The notes under the pieces are model-generated. The model saw nothing but the letters and a program-made list of their open reading frames with translations. It made no database searches and was not told the origin of the DNA. A stretch of 64,000 nt of DNA, from NCBI RefSeq assembly GCF_014197615.1, contig NZ_JACIFY010000001.1:1-64000 (forward strand). Reading direction: 5' to 3'. A program made the position numbers and the translations under genes. Source of the stretch: Rhizobium esperanzae (GTDB lineage Bacteria > Pseudomonadota > Alphaproteobacteria > Rhizobiales > Rhizobiaceae). This document shows, in pieces, positions 16,842 through 26,321 of this stretch (position 1 is the first letter of the stretch; each line of letters opens with the position of its first letter).

Positions 16842-17279
16842 TTATGCCGTGATGTTCTTCAGCGCGTGGAGCGCCAGGATGTAGCTGTAAGGCCCGAAGC
16901 CGCAGATCACGCCCTTGCATGCGGGTGCGATCATCGACTCGTGGCGGAATTCTTCCCGTGCATGCACGTTGGATATGTGAAGCTCGATGACGGGAATTGA
17001 AATAGCGCGGATCGCATCATGCAGCGCGACCGATGTATGCGTATAGGCGCCAGCATTGATGGCAACGCCGGCTGCCTTTTCGTCCGCCTCATGGAACCAG
17101 TCGACGAGTGCGCCTTCGTGGTTGCTCTGGCGGAAATCGATATCGAAGCCGAGTTCGCGGCCGGCGGCCTTGCAGTCCGCCTCGATGTCCTTCAGCGTCT
17201 TGCCGCCATAAATGCCGGGCTCTCTTTTACCCAGCATATTCAGGTTGGGGCCGTTCAGGACAAAAATCGTTTGCGTCAT
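16842..17279 (-). CDS. aroQ: 3-dehydroquinate dehydratase, type II
   Basis: A 145-residue enzyme that converts 3-dehydroquinate to 3-dehydroshikimate in aromatic amino acid synthesis. Type II features are FVLNGPNLNMLGKREPGIYG with the catalytic Tyr, RQSNHEGALVDWFHEA, AINAGAYTHTSVALHDAI, and ELHISNVHAREEFRHES. Length is typical. It begins the aroQ-accB-accC run, 20 bp before accB. Confidence 0.98.
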   Translation of the reverse strand: MTQTIFVLNGPNLNMLGKREPGIYGGKTLKDIEADCKAAGRELGFDIDFRQSNHEGALVDWFHEADEKAAGVAINAGAYTHTSVALHDAIRAISIPVIELHISNVHAREEFRHESMIAPACKGVICGFGPYSYILALHALKNITA

Positions 17280-17440
17280 CGAATGTTCCGAAAAATGTAC
17301 GACGGCAACCTATAGACTCCGCGAAGGCCGATTGAAAGCCCTTACGGATTGGGCAGCGGCAATCGCGCCACATTTGTCCACATGGTTGAAACGCTTCGAT
17401 TTTGGCGATTTGATGGGCGGCCGATCGGTAGTTGCTTTGC

Positions 17441-18199
17441 TCAGCAGGCGGTCTTGCCGCAGCTGCGCATGTTCTTGACCTTGGCTTCGAGATCGTCGAG
17501 CCCGACGGCACCCGGCACCAGTTCTTTACCGATCACATAGGAGGGCGTGCCGCTGATGCCGAGGCTGGAGGCGAGCTGGTAGGTCGCCTGGACGATGCTG
17601 TCATTCGGGCTCTTGGCCATCTCGGCGCGGATCTTGTCCTCGCTGACGCCAAGCGAGGCGGCGACGGCGATCGCCGTTTCGTCGGAGGCGCGGCCCTCGC
17701 TGCCGAGAAGGGCGACGTGGAAATCGGCATATTTCTCCGGCGCCAGCTTGCGGAAGGCGTCGGCCACCTTGTGGGCGGCGACCGAATCCGGCCCGAGGAT
17801 CGGAAATTCCTTGAGCACGAAGCGGACGTTCTTGTCCTTCTTCAGCATCGCCTGCATGTCGGGAAGCGCGTGCCGGCAGTAGCTGCAATTATAATCGAAG
17901 AATTCGACGACGGTGACATCGCCCTTGGGGTTGCCGAGCGTGACGTCGTTCTTCGAATCGAAGATGTCGGCGGTGTTCTCATCGATTGCCATATTGGCCT
18001 TCACCAGCCGCTGGGCTTCCTGCTTCTTCTGCAGCGCATCCTGGACATCGAGCATGATCTCGGGATTTTCGATCAGGTATTGCTTGATGAATTCGCCGAA
18101 CTCCTTCTTCTGCTGGTCATCGAGCGCTGCCGCCGGAAACGGAAGAGCGATCGATGCGGCAAGCGCCAGTGCGGTGAAGCTTTTCGAGAAGAAGGCCAT
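17441..18199 (-). CDS. DsbA family thiol:disulfide protein
   Basis: A 252-residue periplasmic thioredoxin-fold protein. A signal peptide (SFTALALAASIALPFPAAA) is followed by a helical N-terminal extension and the active-site C105-S-Y-C108 in VVEFFDYNCSYC. The cis-Pro loop is SGTPSYVIG. The CSYC motif and the N-terminal extension resemble the BdbD/ScsC-like branch, not E. coli DsbA. A second Cys pair at the C-terminus (MRSCGKTAC) is unusual and might form a structural disulfide. The start has a GAGGA ribosome site. Confidence 0.92.
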   Translation of the reverse strand: MAFFSKSFTALALAASIALPFPAAALDDQQKKEFGEFIKQYLIENPEIMLDVQDALQKKQEAQRLVKANMAIDENTADIFDSKNDVTLGNPKGDVTVVEFFDYNCSYCRHALPDMQAMLKKDKNVRFVLKEFPILGPDSVAAHKVADAFRKLAPEKYADFHVALLGSEGRASDETAIAVAASLGVSEDKIRAEMAKSPNDSIVQATYQLASSLGISGTPSYVIGKELVPGAVGLDDLEAKVKNMRSCGKTAC

Positions 18200-18403
18200 G
18201 ATATCCTCGTCATCGGCAATGTGGTCTTGGTCGGGAAGACCGTCGCCGGGTTATGGACTTGAACGCGTCGCGTCAAGGTACGGTGCGTCGAGTGCTGTTC
18301 AAACAGGAATTTTCACCCTTGCGCCGCCCTCGCGGGATTGTGATGAGCCGATTAATGCGGCAATTGTCTGGCCATCATCGAAGAAGCCGAGCGAGAAGCG
18401 ATC

Positions 18404-19561
18404 TTGTTTTCCATATCGAAACGCAGCGAAGTCGAGCCCTTTCATGCCATGGACGTCCTGGCAGAGGCGACGAAGCGGCGTGCGGCCGGCAATCCGGTCA
18501 TCTCGATGGCCGTCGGCCAGCCCTCGCATCCCGCCCCTCAGGCGGCCCTCGAAGTGGCGCGCGAAGCTCTTGCCGAAGGCCGCATCGGCTATACCGATGC
18601 GCTGGGGACAGCGCGGCTGAAATCGGCGCTTGCCGGGCACTATAAGGATCGCCACGGCCTGGAGATCGATCCCGCGCGGATCGCCATCACCACCGGTTCC
18701 TCGGCCGGCTTCAATCTCGCCTTCCTCACGCTCTTCGATGCCGGCGATGCGGTGGCGATCGCAAGACCCGGTTATCCCGCCTATCGCAATATTCTGGGCG
18801 CGCTCGGCTTGAAGGTGGTCGAGGTGCCGGTAACGGCCGAAACCCACTTCACGCTCACACCTGAGAGCCTGGAGGCGGCGCAGAAGGAAAGCGGCCTGAC
18901 GCTGAAAGGCGTGCTGCTCGCAAGCCCGGCCAACCCGACCGGCACGGTGACCGGCCGCAATGGGCTGAAGGCGCTTGCGGATTACTGCGCGGCCCATTCC
19001 ATCGCCTTCATCTCCGATGAGATCTATCACGGGCTGACCTTCGCCGGCGAGGAGGCGAGCGCGCTAGAGCTGACCGACGAGGCGATCGTCATCAACTCCT
19101 TCTCGAAATATTATTGCATGACCGGCTGGCGGATCGGCTGGATGGTGCTGCCGGAGCGCCTGGTGCGGCCGATCGAGCGGGTGGCGCAGAGCCTCTATAT
19201 CTCTCCGCCCGAACTCTCGCAGATCGCCGCCACCGCCGCCCTTGGCGCCGGCGCCGAACTCGATCGTTACAAGGCGAGTTATGCCGCCAACCGCGAGCTG
19301 CTGATGCGGCGCCTGCCGCAGATCGGCCTTTCGATCGCCTCGCCGATGGACGGCGCCTTCTACGCCTATCTCGACGTCACCCGCTTCACCAATGACAGCA
19401 TGGGTTTTGCCAAACGCATGCTCGCCGAAATCGACGTCGCCGCCACACCCGGCCTCGACTTCGATCCGCTCGAGGGACATCGAACCCTGCGCCTGTCCTA
19501 TGCGGGCTCAGAGGCCGAGATCGCCGAGGCGGTGGAGCGAATCGCAGCTTGGTTGAAGTAA
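18404..19561 (+). CDS. pyridoxal phosphate-dependent aminotransferase, class I/II
   Basis: A 385-residue fold-type I aminotransferase. The PLP lysine lies in NSFSKYYCMTGWRIGW. Upstream are ISMAVGQPSHPAP, the GSSAGFNLAF cofactor phosphate loop, and SPANPTGTVTGRNGLKAL with the Asn and Asp-type partners (FISDEIYHGL). It resembles aspartate/alanine-type enzymes, but the amino acid substrate is not determined. The TTG start at 18404 follows GAGAAG; no ATG exists before the conserved N-terminus. Confidence 0.9.
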   Translation: MFSISKRSEVEPFHAMDVLAEATKRRAAGNPVISMAVGQPSHPAPQAALEVAREALAEGRIGYTDALGTARLKSALAGHYKDRHGLEIDPARIAITTGSSAGFNLAFLTLFDAGDAVAIARPGYPAYRNILGALGLKVVEVPVTAETHFTLTPESLEAAQKESGLTLKGVLLASPANPTGTVTGRNGLKALADYCAAHSIAFISDEIYHGLTFAGEEASALELTDEAIVINSFSKYYCMTGWRIGWMVLPERLVRPIERVAQSLYISPPELSQIAATAALGAGAELDRYKASYAANRELLMRRLPQIGLSIASPMDGAFYAYLDVTRFTNDSMGFAKRMLAEIDVAATPGLDFDPLEGHRTLRLSYAGSEAEIAEAVERIAAWLK

Positions 19562-19727
19562 GGCGGGGCAGGCTGCTGCTGCTTGCTGTATCCCGGAATG
19601 CGACGCCTGCCTGTTTCGATCTCGACCGCGACGGCAATGCCGAGCGACGTTACAGTCGATGCAAAGTGGTTGCATAGTATATTTTTACTACTTATGTCTG
19701 TTTCCAGAGGGTGCGGTGGCCAGCCGA

Positions 19728-19765
19728 TCCTATTTGCAAAGTCGCAAAACTCGGTTGCAATAGGA
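19728..19765. promoter_or_regulatory. imperfect inverted repeat upstream of the APH-like kinase
   Basis: TCCTATTTGCAA and TTGCAATAGGA face each other across 15 bases, about 40 bp before the kinase start. It is a candidate operator or leader hairpin. Confidence 0.35.
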
Positions 19766-19801
19766 CGATATAGCCTCGCCGGCGCCCAGGGGACACCGAC
19801 C

Positions 19802-20785
19802 ATGCTGGACTTTGACGCGCTATATTCAACCCCGCAGATCGAAGCCGTCGAACGGTTCATAAACACGCATTATGCGCTCGCAGGGCCAGTGTCTTGTCGA
19901 CTGCTTCAACGCGGCTTGAACGATATTTATCTTGCCGTTGGGAGAAACAGCGAGCGTTACGCGTTTCGATTGTCGCACCGCCGTGCGCGTGGCCCAGCGG
20001 ACGTCAAAACCGAAACGGCATTTCTGACGCATCTTTCACAATCGGGAGTTCCGGTCGCCGAACCCATCGCAACACGCAATGGCGACTTCTTCGTGGAGGG
20101 GCGTGCGCCGGAGGGGTTACGTTCGGGAGTGCTCTTCCGGGCGATCGATGGCCGTGAACCACATGCGGCGGACCCTGGCGATGCACGGGCCAACGGGAAG
20201 ACCCTTGCCCTGTTGCACAATGCTGCCGAGACGTTTTCTTCCAGCGGATCGCTGTATCGGCTTGACCTCGAACACCTGCTGCACCGGCCCCTTGCGCGCA
20301 TACGCGACAGCGGAATTGTGGAGGATGCGGAGGTCATCGGCGATCTCGAGCATATCGCCGCGCGGACGGAAAAGGCAATTGAAGCGTTCGGTCATCTGAC
20401 GTGGACCTATTGTCACGGAGACTGCCATGGTTTCAATTCACGCATCAACGAGATTGGTGAAGCGGTATTCTTTGATTTTGACGACGGCGGCCCAGGATAT
20501 CTTGCCTATGATCTGGCGGTCTTTCTATGGGCGAAAATATCCTTCGGCAGGAAATTGACCGATATGTGGGATGCCTTCATCGATGGCTATCGGGCAGTCC
20601 GGCCAATAACGCCATACGACATCGAAGCAGCTCTTCGGTTTGTGATCGTCCGCCACTTTTGGCTCATGGGCGAGTACGCAAGCCGAACACAAGAGTGGGG
20701 AAGCAACGCCGTTGGATGGATCGCGCGGGAGGCGCATTTTCTGAGAACGTGGGAGACCGAGCGGTTTGTCGATCGTCTATTCTAA
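19802..20785 (+). CDS. aminoglycoside phosphotransferase (APH) family kinase
   Basis: A 327-residue small-molecule kinase of the APH/choline-kinase fold. The catalytic loop is WTYCHGDCHGFNSRI, with HGD and the following Asn, and the metal-binding motif is FFDFDDGGPGYLAYDLAVFLW. The N-terminal lobe has GLNDIYLAVGRNSERYAFRLS with the ATP lysine replaced by Arg in YAFRLS. APH-like proteins in this class (including homoserine kinase type II) phosphorylate diverse hydroxyl groups. The substrate is unknown, and resistance should not be assumed. The ATG at 19802 follows GGGGAC. Confidence 0.85.
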   Translation: MLDFDALYSTPQIEAVERFINTHYALAGPVSCRLLQRGLNDIYLAVGRNSERYAFRLSHRRARGPADVKTETAFLTHLSQSGVPVAEPIATRNGDFFVEGRAPEGLRSGVLFRAIDGREPHAADPGDARANGKTLALLHNAAETFSSSGSLYRLDLEHLLHRPLARIRDSGIVEDAEVIGDLEHIAARTEKAIEAFGHLTWTYCHGDCHGFNSRINEIGEAVFFDFDDGGPGYLAYDLAVFLWAKISFGRKLTDMWDAFIDGYRAVRPITPYDIEAALRFVIVRHFWLMGEYASRTQEWGSNAVGWIAREAHFLRTWETERFVDRLF

Positions 20786-20823
20786 TGCATATCGCCAGCG
20801 CCGCCGGCGATATGCATCATCCG

Positions 20824-22185
20824 TCAGCTTCGCGACGAAAACAGCGAGGCGAGCGTTGAAGACGGTTTGTTGTTCAGCCGCGGCACCACCACGAGCTGCT
20901 TGATTTCGCCGCGTTTGTAGGCGGCGAGGAAGCGGCGGTAGTCCTTGAACGAGACGCAGCCGTTGGAATCGCCGTTTTTGCCGAGCATGTAGGTGTGGGC
21001 CAGCAGGCCGACGCGGTCATAGATGGCGTCCGAGCCTTGGAGTGGTGTCAGCCGCAGCGCCTCGACGCCGTGGAAAAGCGCCTCGCGCATGGTGAGGGCG
21101 TAGGTGTGCGGCGGCGTCGGGCCGCGCATCTTCTTGTCTACGTAACGCGGGTTGTCGCGCATTTTGCCGAGGCCGGAATGGGCTTCCAGCCTCTCGCCGT
21201 TCGGTAGATAGACCGTGCTGTTCTCGATGTCGTAGATCGCCACACCGGCGCGCAGCTTCGGCGAGAAGACCGGCTTGTCGTAGCGCGGCACGGCATCGTC
21301 CTGCTCATCCTGGATCGGCGAGTTCGGCTGCGCATAGGCAAGTGCCGGCTCGGCAGGGCGCTGCGAACCCCTGGTCGTGGGCGCCGGTTTGCCGATGAGG
21401 CCATCGGGACGCGCCATCGGCAGCGGCACGGAGCCTTCGTCAGGCGCCAGCACCAGATCGAAGGGCTGCTGCTCTTCGGCCTCGGCGACTTCCACGGGCG
21501 CAGGTTTTTCCTGCGGCAGCGACGCCGTCTTGAGGGCGGGTGCCGCCGGCTCGACTCGGGCCGGTTCCACCGGGGCCGGCGCAATCTGCTGCGGTCCTGC
21601 ATCGGCAAGTGCGAGCAGGGCAGGGAGTTCGACGGCCGCGACGGTCTCCTTGGAAGGAATGATGATGCGGTCGTCACTCTCTGCTTCGGTCTCCGTCTGC
21701 GCAAGCTCGACCGGCGGCGTAACGGCGTCGTCCTTGGCGAATTTCGCGGTGTCGGACGGGGTTGCGGCGGCGACGGCGACCGGCGGTTCGGCAGGCGCGG
21801 CGAGACGATTGTTCTTTGCAAGCGCCAGCGATGCCGTTGCGGCGGCGTTGGTCTTTTGCGCATGCGACTGGATGAGGTGCGCCGTCAGGGCGACGACCGG
21901 CTTGGCATCGAAGGCGGCCAGCCGGTCGGCCTTGCCGACATGGATCAGCCGTTCGTGCTGCGTTGCCGGCTTCAGCTTCGGCATCGATGCAACTTGCGTG
22001 AAGCTCTCGGGCTGAGAAGCCGGAGCGCCGACGGAATGCATCGTCGCGAAGGTCGCGATCAACCATGTGGAGGTCAGAAATCCGGCGCCGACGACACCGT
22101 AAAGGAAACCGCGAGATCTGCGCAAACGAAAAGCAGATCCGCCAAGAGGGGTGACGTTATTGAACGTCCCAACCGCAAACGCCAT
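20824..22185 (-). CDS. DUF2778 (Tlde1-type) envelope protein
   Basis: About 453 residues. An N-terminal membrane anchor (LYGVVGAGFLTSTWLIATF) is followed by a long Ala/Pro-rich linker, then a C-terminal DUF2778 domain (VAIYDIENSTVYLPNGERLEAHSGLGKM, RGPTPPHTYAL, and the catalytic-looking GDSNGCVSFKDY). DUF2778 is the Tlde1 domain, an L,D-transpeptidase/carboxypeptidase fold acting on peptidoglycan tetrapeptides. The Cys and the HSG-type His support an active enzyme. The start at 22185 places the anchor at the N-terminus; the frame is open to 22371 but those residues look non-coding. Confidence 0.85.
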   Translation of the reverse strand: MAFAVGTFNNVTPLGGSAFRLRRSRGFLYGVVGAGFLTSTWLIATFATMHSVGAPASQPESFTQVASMPKLKPATQHERLIHVGKADRLAAFDAKPVVALTAHLIQSHAQKTNAAATASLALAKNNRLAAPAEPPVAVAAATPSDTAKFAKDDAVTPPVELAQTETEAESDDRIIIPSKETVAAVELPALLALADAGPQQIAPAPVEPARVEPAAPALKTASLPQEKPAPVEVAEAEEQQPFDLVLAPDEGSVPLPMARPDGLIGKPAPTTRGSQRPAEPALAYAQPNSPIQDEQDDAVPRYDKPVFSPKLRAGVAIYDIENSTVYLPNGERLEAHSGLGKMRDNPRYVDKKMRGPTPPHTYALTMREALFHGVEALRLTPLQGSDAIYDRVGLLAHTYMLGKNGDSNGCVSFKDYRRFLAAYKRGEIKQLVVVPRLNNKPSSTLASLFSSRS

Positions 22186-22404
22186 ACTACACTCGTCTTT
22201 CAAACTCGCTACGCAGGCCGGCGGCACTGACTGACTAAACTTCGCCGGGGCCGGTAAAGGCGCAAGTGGGCCGAATTTAGACCACTCGCGACTTCCGACT
22301 GTTTCGCAAGGATGACGAATTATGGTTTCTAATTTGTTTACGCCGCGCCGTTCTTTCTCGCGGCGTCTCAAAAGGAGATGCCCGGGGCCTTTTCAGGAGC
22401 CGTC

Positions 22405-24261
22405 TCAGGCGCGTTCCATCACGTAACTTCCCGGCGCTTCCTCGATCGCGTTCAGCGCGTCGCCGCCGGGTTTGCGCGCCGGCACACGCCTGTCGTCATG
22501 CGTCTCGATCCAGGCCTGCCAGTGCGGCCACCAGGATCCCGGCGTCTCGGTCGCCTTCTCTATCCAGGTCTCGTAGTCCCCCTTGGTGGGGCCGCCCGTC
22601 CAGTATTGATACTTCTTCTTGTCGGGCGGGTTGACGACGCCGGCAATATGTCCCGAGCCGGTGACAACGAATTCCACCTTGCCGCCGAAGAACCGGCTGC
22701 CGACGAAGACGGACTTGGCAGGCGCGATGTGATCCTCGCGCGTGGCGAGATTATAGATCGGGATCTTCACGTCCTTCAGCGACACGGGTTTGCCGTCGAG
22801 GATCATCTCGTTTTTCGTCAGCGCATTCTTCAGATAGCAATTGCGCAGGTAGAAGGCATGGTTTGCCGCCGCCATGCGGGTCGAATCGGCGTTCCAGAAC
22901 AGAAGGTCGAAGGGCAGGGGTTCCTGGCCCTTGAGGTAGCTGTTGACGAAATAAGGCCAGATCAGCTCGGACGCGCGCAGCATGTTGAAAGCCATCGACA
23001 TCTTCGAGCCGTCGAGATAGCCGGCCGCCTGCATATGCTCTTCGAGTGCTGTAAGCTGTTCCTCGTCGACGAAGACCTTGAGGTCGCCGGCATGGGTGAA
23101 GTCGACCTGGGTGGTGAAGAGTGTCGCGGTCTTGATGCGCTTGTTTTTTTCCCTGGCATGCAGCGCCAGTGTTGCCGCCAGCAGCGTGCCGCCGACGCAA
23201 TAGCCGACGGCGTTGACCTCCTTCTCGCCGGTCGCCTTCTCGATCGTCTCGAGCGCGAAATCGATGCCCTCGTGGGCATAAGCCGCCCAGTCTTTTTCGG
23301 CGTGGCGCGCATCCGGGTTGACCCAGGAAATGACGAAGACGGTCTGCCCCTGGTCGACGCACCATTTGATGAAGGATTTCTGCGGGTTGAGGTCGAGAAT
23401 GTAGAATTTGTTGATCCAGGGCGGGCAGATCAGCAGCGGCCGCTTCAGCACCGTTTCGGTCGAAGCCTCGTACTGGATGATCTGGCAGATATCGTTCTGG
23501 GCGATCACCTTGCCCGGCGTCAGCGCCATGTCGCGGCCGACGGCGAATTTCGTCATGTCGGTCTGGCGGAGGCGAAGATCGCCGTTTCCGGCAGCGATGT
23601 CTTCGGCCAGCATCTTCATGCCGCGCACCAGGTTTTCGCCGCTGGTTGCGATCGTTTCGCGGTAGAGTTGCGGATTGGTGGCGACAAAATTGCTCGGCGA
23701 AAGGGCGGCCGTGATCTGCTTCACGTAGAAGCCGGCCTTATGCTTGGTGTGCTCGTCGAGACCATCGGTCTCCGAGACCAGCTTCTCCACCCAGTCTGAT
23801 GTGACGAAATAGACCTGGCGGAGAAAATCGAAGAACGGGTTCTTCTGCCAGTCCTCGTCGGAGAAGCGTTTGTCCTTGCGGGTGTCGGGTTCGGGAGGCG
23901 CCTGCTCGCGCGTGCCCTGCATGCGCTGCATCGAGCGCATCCAGATGCCGAAGAACGACGACATCAGCTGCGTCTGCGCCTCGAAGGTGCGGCGGGGATC
24001 GGCAATCCAGTATTCGCTGACCTTGGACAGCGTCTTGACCATGTCGGTCATCGGATCGACGGCGGTTTGGGTGATCTCGCCGCGTTCGCGCGGCGCAAGC
24101 CAGGCCGAGGCTGCCTGCCCGAGATTTTCGAGCGCCCGGGCGAAATTCGTCGCCATGGCCTCGGGATCCTTCAATACATAGGGATCGAGATCGGTTGCGT
24201 CGAAACCGGCCTTGCCGCCATTCTTCTGGCCGCCATTTTCCTGCTTGCTGTCGGTCACCAT
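22405..24261 (-). CDS. phaC: class I poly(3-hydroxyalkanoate) synthase
   Basis: A 618-residue PHB/PHA synthase that polymerises 3-hydroxybutyryl-CoA. The lipase-like box GYCVGG carries the catalytic Cys355; the Asp lies in ATREDHIAPA and the His in VTGSGHIAGVVNPP. The C-terminal YQYWTGGPTKGDYETWIEKATETPGSWWPHW is typical of class I. PhaC is the granule-bound polymerase, and a phasin gene lies at 51.7 kb. No phaE or phaR partner is adjacent, as expected for class I. GGGAGG lies only 2 nt before the annotated ATG-GTG pair, so either codon may start. Confidence 0.97.
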   Translation of the reverse strand: MVTDSKQENGGQKNGGKAGFDATDLDPYVLKDPEAMATNFARALENLGQAASAWLAPRERGEITQTAVDPMTDMVKTLSKVSEYWIADPRRTFEAQTQLMSSFFGIWMRSMQRMQGTREQAPPEPDTRKDKRFSDEDWQKNPFFDFLRQVYFVTSDWVEKLVSETDGLDEHTKHKAGFYVKQITAALSPSNFVATNPQLYRETIATSGENLVRGMKMLAEDIAAGNGDLRLRQTDMTKFAVGRDMALTPGKVIAQNDICQIIQYEASTETVLKRPLLICPPWINKFYILDLNPQKSFIKWCVDQGQTVFVISWVNPDARHAEKDWAAYAHEGIDFALETIEKATGEKEVNAVGYCVGGTLLAATLALHAREKNKRIKTATLFTTQVDFTHAGDLKVFVDEEQLTALEEHMQAAGYLDGSKMSMAFNMLRASELIWPYFVNSYLKGQEPLPFDLLFWNADSTRMAAANHAFYLRNCYLKNALTKNEMILDGKPVSLKDVKIPIYNLATREDHIAPAKSVFVGSRFFGGKVEFVVTGSGHIAGVVNPPDKKKYQYWTGGPTKGDYETWIEKATETPGSWWPHWQAWIETHDDRRVPARKPGGDALNAIEEAPGSYVMERA

Positions 24262-24408
24262 TTCCTCCCGGCGGCAGCACTGTTTTTATCCATTCGTTGT
24301 ACATCGTGATCGAACGAGAAAACAAGTTCCACCCGCGCCGGCTCATGCTATTGCTTTGTGGCTGCGACAAATTTAACAGTCGACGCAATCAGAACTGGAT
24401 TTTGAGGC

Positions 24409-24822
24409 ATGACGAAGAACGGCATTCGGCGCATCGCAACCTTCAACCGCACCGCATTGATCTGCGCCGCGGCGGCGATGGCCCTTGCCGGATGCAATCT
24501 GACGGCGGAAGAAAAAGCCGCGGCCGCCGCCAAGCGAGCGGCGCCGACCGCCGTCGTCATGCCGGCCACCAAGGGTGATGCGGTCGAAGGCGGCCTGGCA
24601 AAGTCGCCGGACGGCTATCCGAATTTCGGCGCGCCGCTGACGGCCGCCAATGTCCAGATGAGCGACGAGCAGGCGGCCGACCTGCAGCATCAGCTGACGG
24701 CACTTGCCGCCCGGCGCAAGGCCGGCACGCTCTCGGAGGCCGAATATCAGGCCAAGGTCGCCGAAATGCGCCGCCTCGCCGCCGAACACGGCACGGATAC
24801 GCTCTCCGAAATCTCCAAATAG
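24409..24822 (+). CDS. small lipoprotein with SHOCT-like C-terminus
   Basis: A 137-residue protein with a lipoprotein signal (ALICAAAAMALAGC, with Cys as the lipidation site), a short linker, and a C-terminal helical segment (LTALAARRKAGTLSEAEYQAKVAEMRRL) of the SHOCT type seen in many small membrane-linked proteins. GAGG precedes the ATG. A short inverted repeat TTGCCT/AGGCAA follows the stop (24827-24841). The function is unknown. Confidence 0.75.
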   Translation: MTKNGIRRIATFNRTALICAAAAMALAGCNLTAEEKAAAAAKRAAPTAVVMPATKGDAVEGGLAKSPDGYPNFGAPLTAANVQMSDEQAADLQHQLTALAARRKAGTLSEAEYQAKVAEMRRLAAEHGTDTLSEISK

Positions 24823-25043
24823 ACCTTGCCTTTCAGGCAATTTGGACGCAAAGCCTTCCGGATGGATCGGAAGATACGATTTTCCCGATAATGCGCGTTG
24901 CGCGGCCTTTCCGTCAAAGATTTGCCGCGTGGCTTAGGTCTGATGAATACGGCGTTGCGATTCTGAAGTTCGTGTCGCAGCCGCCGGGAGACGGAACGAA
25001 CTTCGACTGCGGCCCGAAATGCCGCCTTTCCATGGGGAATGAA

Positions 25044-26261
25044 ATGGAAGAGTTTCACAAAGTCCGGCGTTTGCCGCCTTATGTTTTCGAACAGGTCAAC
25101 CGTTTGAAAGCAAGCGCGCGAGCGGGCGGCGCCGATATCATCGATCTCGGCATGGGAAACCCTGACCTTCCCACTCCCCAGGCGATCGTCGACAAGCTGT
25201 GCGAAGTTGTGCAGGATCCGCGCACCCACCGTTATTCCTCCTCCAAGGGCATTCCGGGGCTGCGCCGCGCCCAGGCCGCCTATTATGCCCGCCGTTTCGG
25301 CGTCAAGCTCAACCCGGATACGCAGGTGGTCGCCACCCTCGGCTCCAAGGAAGGCTTCGCCAATATGGCGCAGGCGATCACCGCGCCCGGCGACGTCATC
25401 CTCTGCCCGAACCCGACCTACCCGATCCACGCCTTCGGCTTTCTGATGGCGGGCGGCGTGATCCGCTCGATGTCTGTGGAGCCTGACGAGACCTTCTTCC
25501 CGCCGCTTGAGCGGGCGGTCCGCCATTCGATCCCGAAGCCCTTGGCGCTGATCCTCAACTATCCCTCGAACCCGACGGCCTTTGTCGCGACGCTCGATTT
25601 CTACAAGGACGTCATTGCCTTCGCCAAGAAGCACGACATCATCGTGCTATCCGACCTTGCCTATTCGGAGATCTATTTCGACGAGGCGCCGCCGCCGTCG
25701 GTTCTCGAAGTGCCGGGCGCCATGGATGTGACGGTCGAGTTCACCTCGATGTCGAAGACCTTCTCCATGCCCGGCTGGCGCATGGGCTTTGCCGTCGGGA
25801 ACGAGCGGCTGATCGCTGCGCTGACACGTGTGAAGTCCTATCTCGATTACGGCGCCTTCACGCCGATCCAGGTTGCGGCGACACATGCGCTGAACGGCGA
25901 CGGCTCCGACATTGCGGAAGTCCGCAACGTCTATAAACGTCGTCGTGACGTCATGGTCGAAAGCTTCGGCAAGGCCGGCTTCGACGTGCCGCCGCCGGCC
26001 GCCACCATGTTCGCCTGGGCGAAGATCCCGGAAAAGTTCCGCCATCTCGGTTCGCTTGAATTTTCCAAGCTGCTGGTCGAGAAGGCCGACGTTGCCGTTG
26101 CCCCGGGCATCGGCTTCGGCGAAATGGGCGACGACTATGTCCGTCTCGCCCTTGTCGAGAACGAACACCGCATCCGCCAGGCTGCGCGCAACATCAAGAA
26201 GTTCATGTCGACGGCAGACGAAACGATGCATAACGTCATTTCGCTGAACGCACACCGTTAA
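25044..26261 (+). CDS. aminotransferase, alanine / LL-diaminopimelate type
   Basis: A 405-residue fold-type I aminotransferase close to AlaC-type enzymes. Motifs seen are IIDLGMGNPDLPTPQAIV, YSSSKGIPGLRRAQAAYY, GSKEGFANM, LNYPSNPTA, LSDLAYSEIYFD, and SMSKTFSMPGWRMGF with the PLP Lys. It likely transfers amino groups between alanine (or a related acid) and 2-oxoglutarate; databases often name relatives LL-diaminopimelate aminotransferase. The ATG at 25044 has GGGGA at the right distance; an ATG at 25032 is an alternative. hom follows 60 bp later on the same strand, so they may be co-transcribed. Confidence 0.92.
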   Translation: MEEFHKVRRLPPYVFEQVNRLKASARAGGADIIDLGMGNPDLPTPQAIVDKLCEVVQDPRTHRYSSSKGIPGLRRAQAAYYARRFGVKLNPDTQVVATLGSKEGFANMAQAITAPGDVILCPNPTYPIHAFGFLMAGGVIRSMSVEPDETFFPPLERAVRHSIPKPLALILNYPSNPTAFVATLDFYKDVIAFAKKHDIIVLSDLAYSEIYFDEAPPPSVLEVPGAMDVTVEFTSMSKTFSMPGWRMGFAVGNERLIAALTRVKSYLDYGAFTPIQVAATHALNGDGSDIAEVRNVYKRRRDVMVESFGKAGFDVPPPAATMFAWAKIPEKFRHLGSLEFSKLLVEKADVAVAPGIGFGEMGDDYVRLALVENEHRIRQAARNIKKFMSTADETMHNVISLNAHR

Positions 26262-26321
26262 TTCAACCCTTGGGCAGCCGCGTTGAGCGGCTGCCGCCAC
26301 ACAGACATTCAGGATCGATCC

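Noticed and set aside
19802..20785. Antibiotic resistance gene
   Set aside because: The APH fold is shared by many metabolic kinases; no feature points to aminoglycosides.
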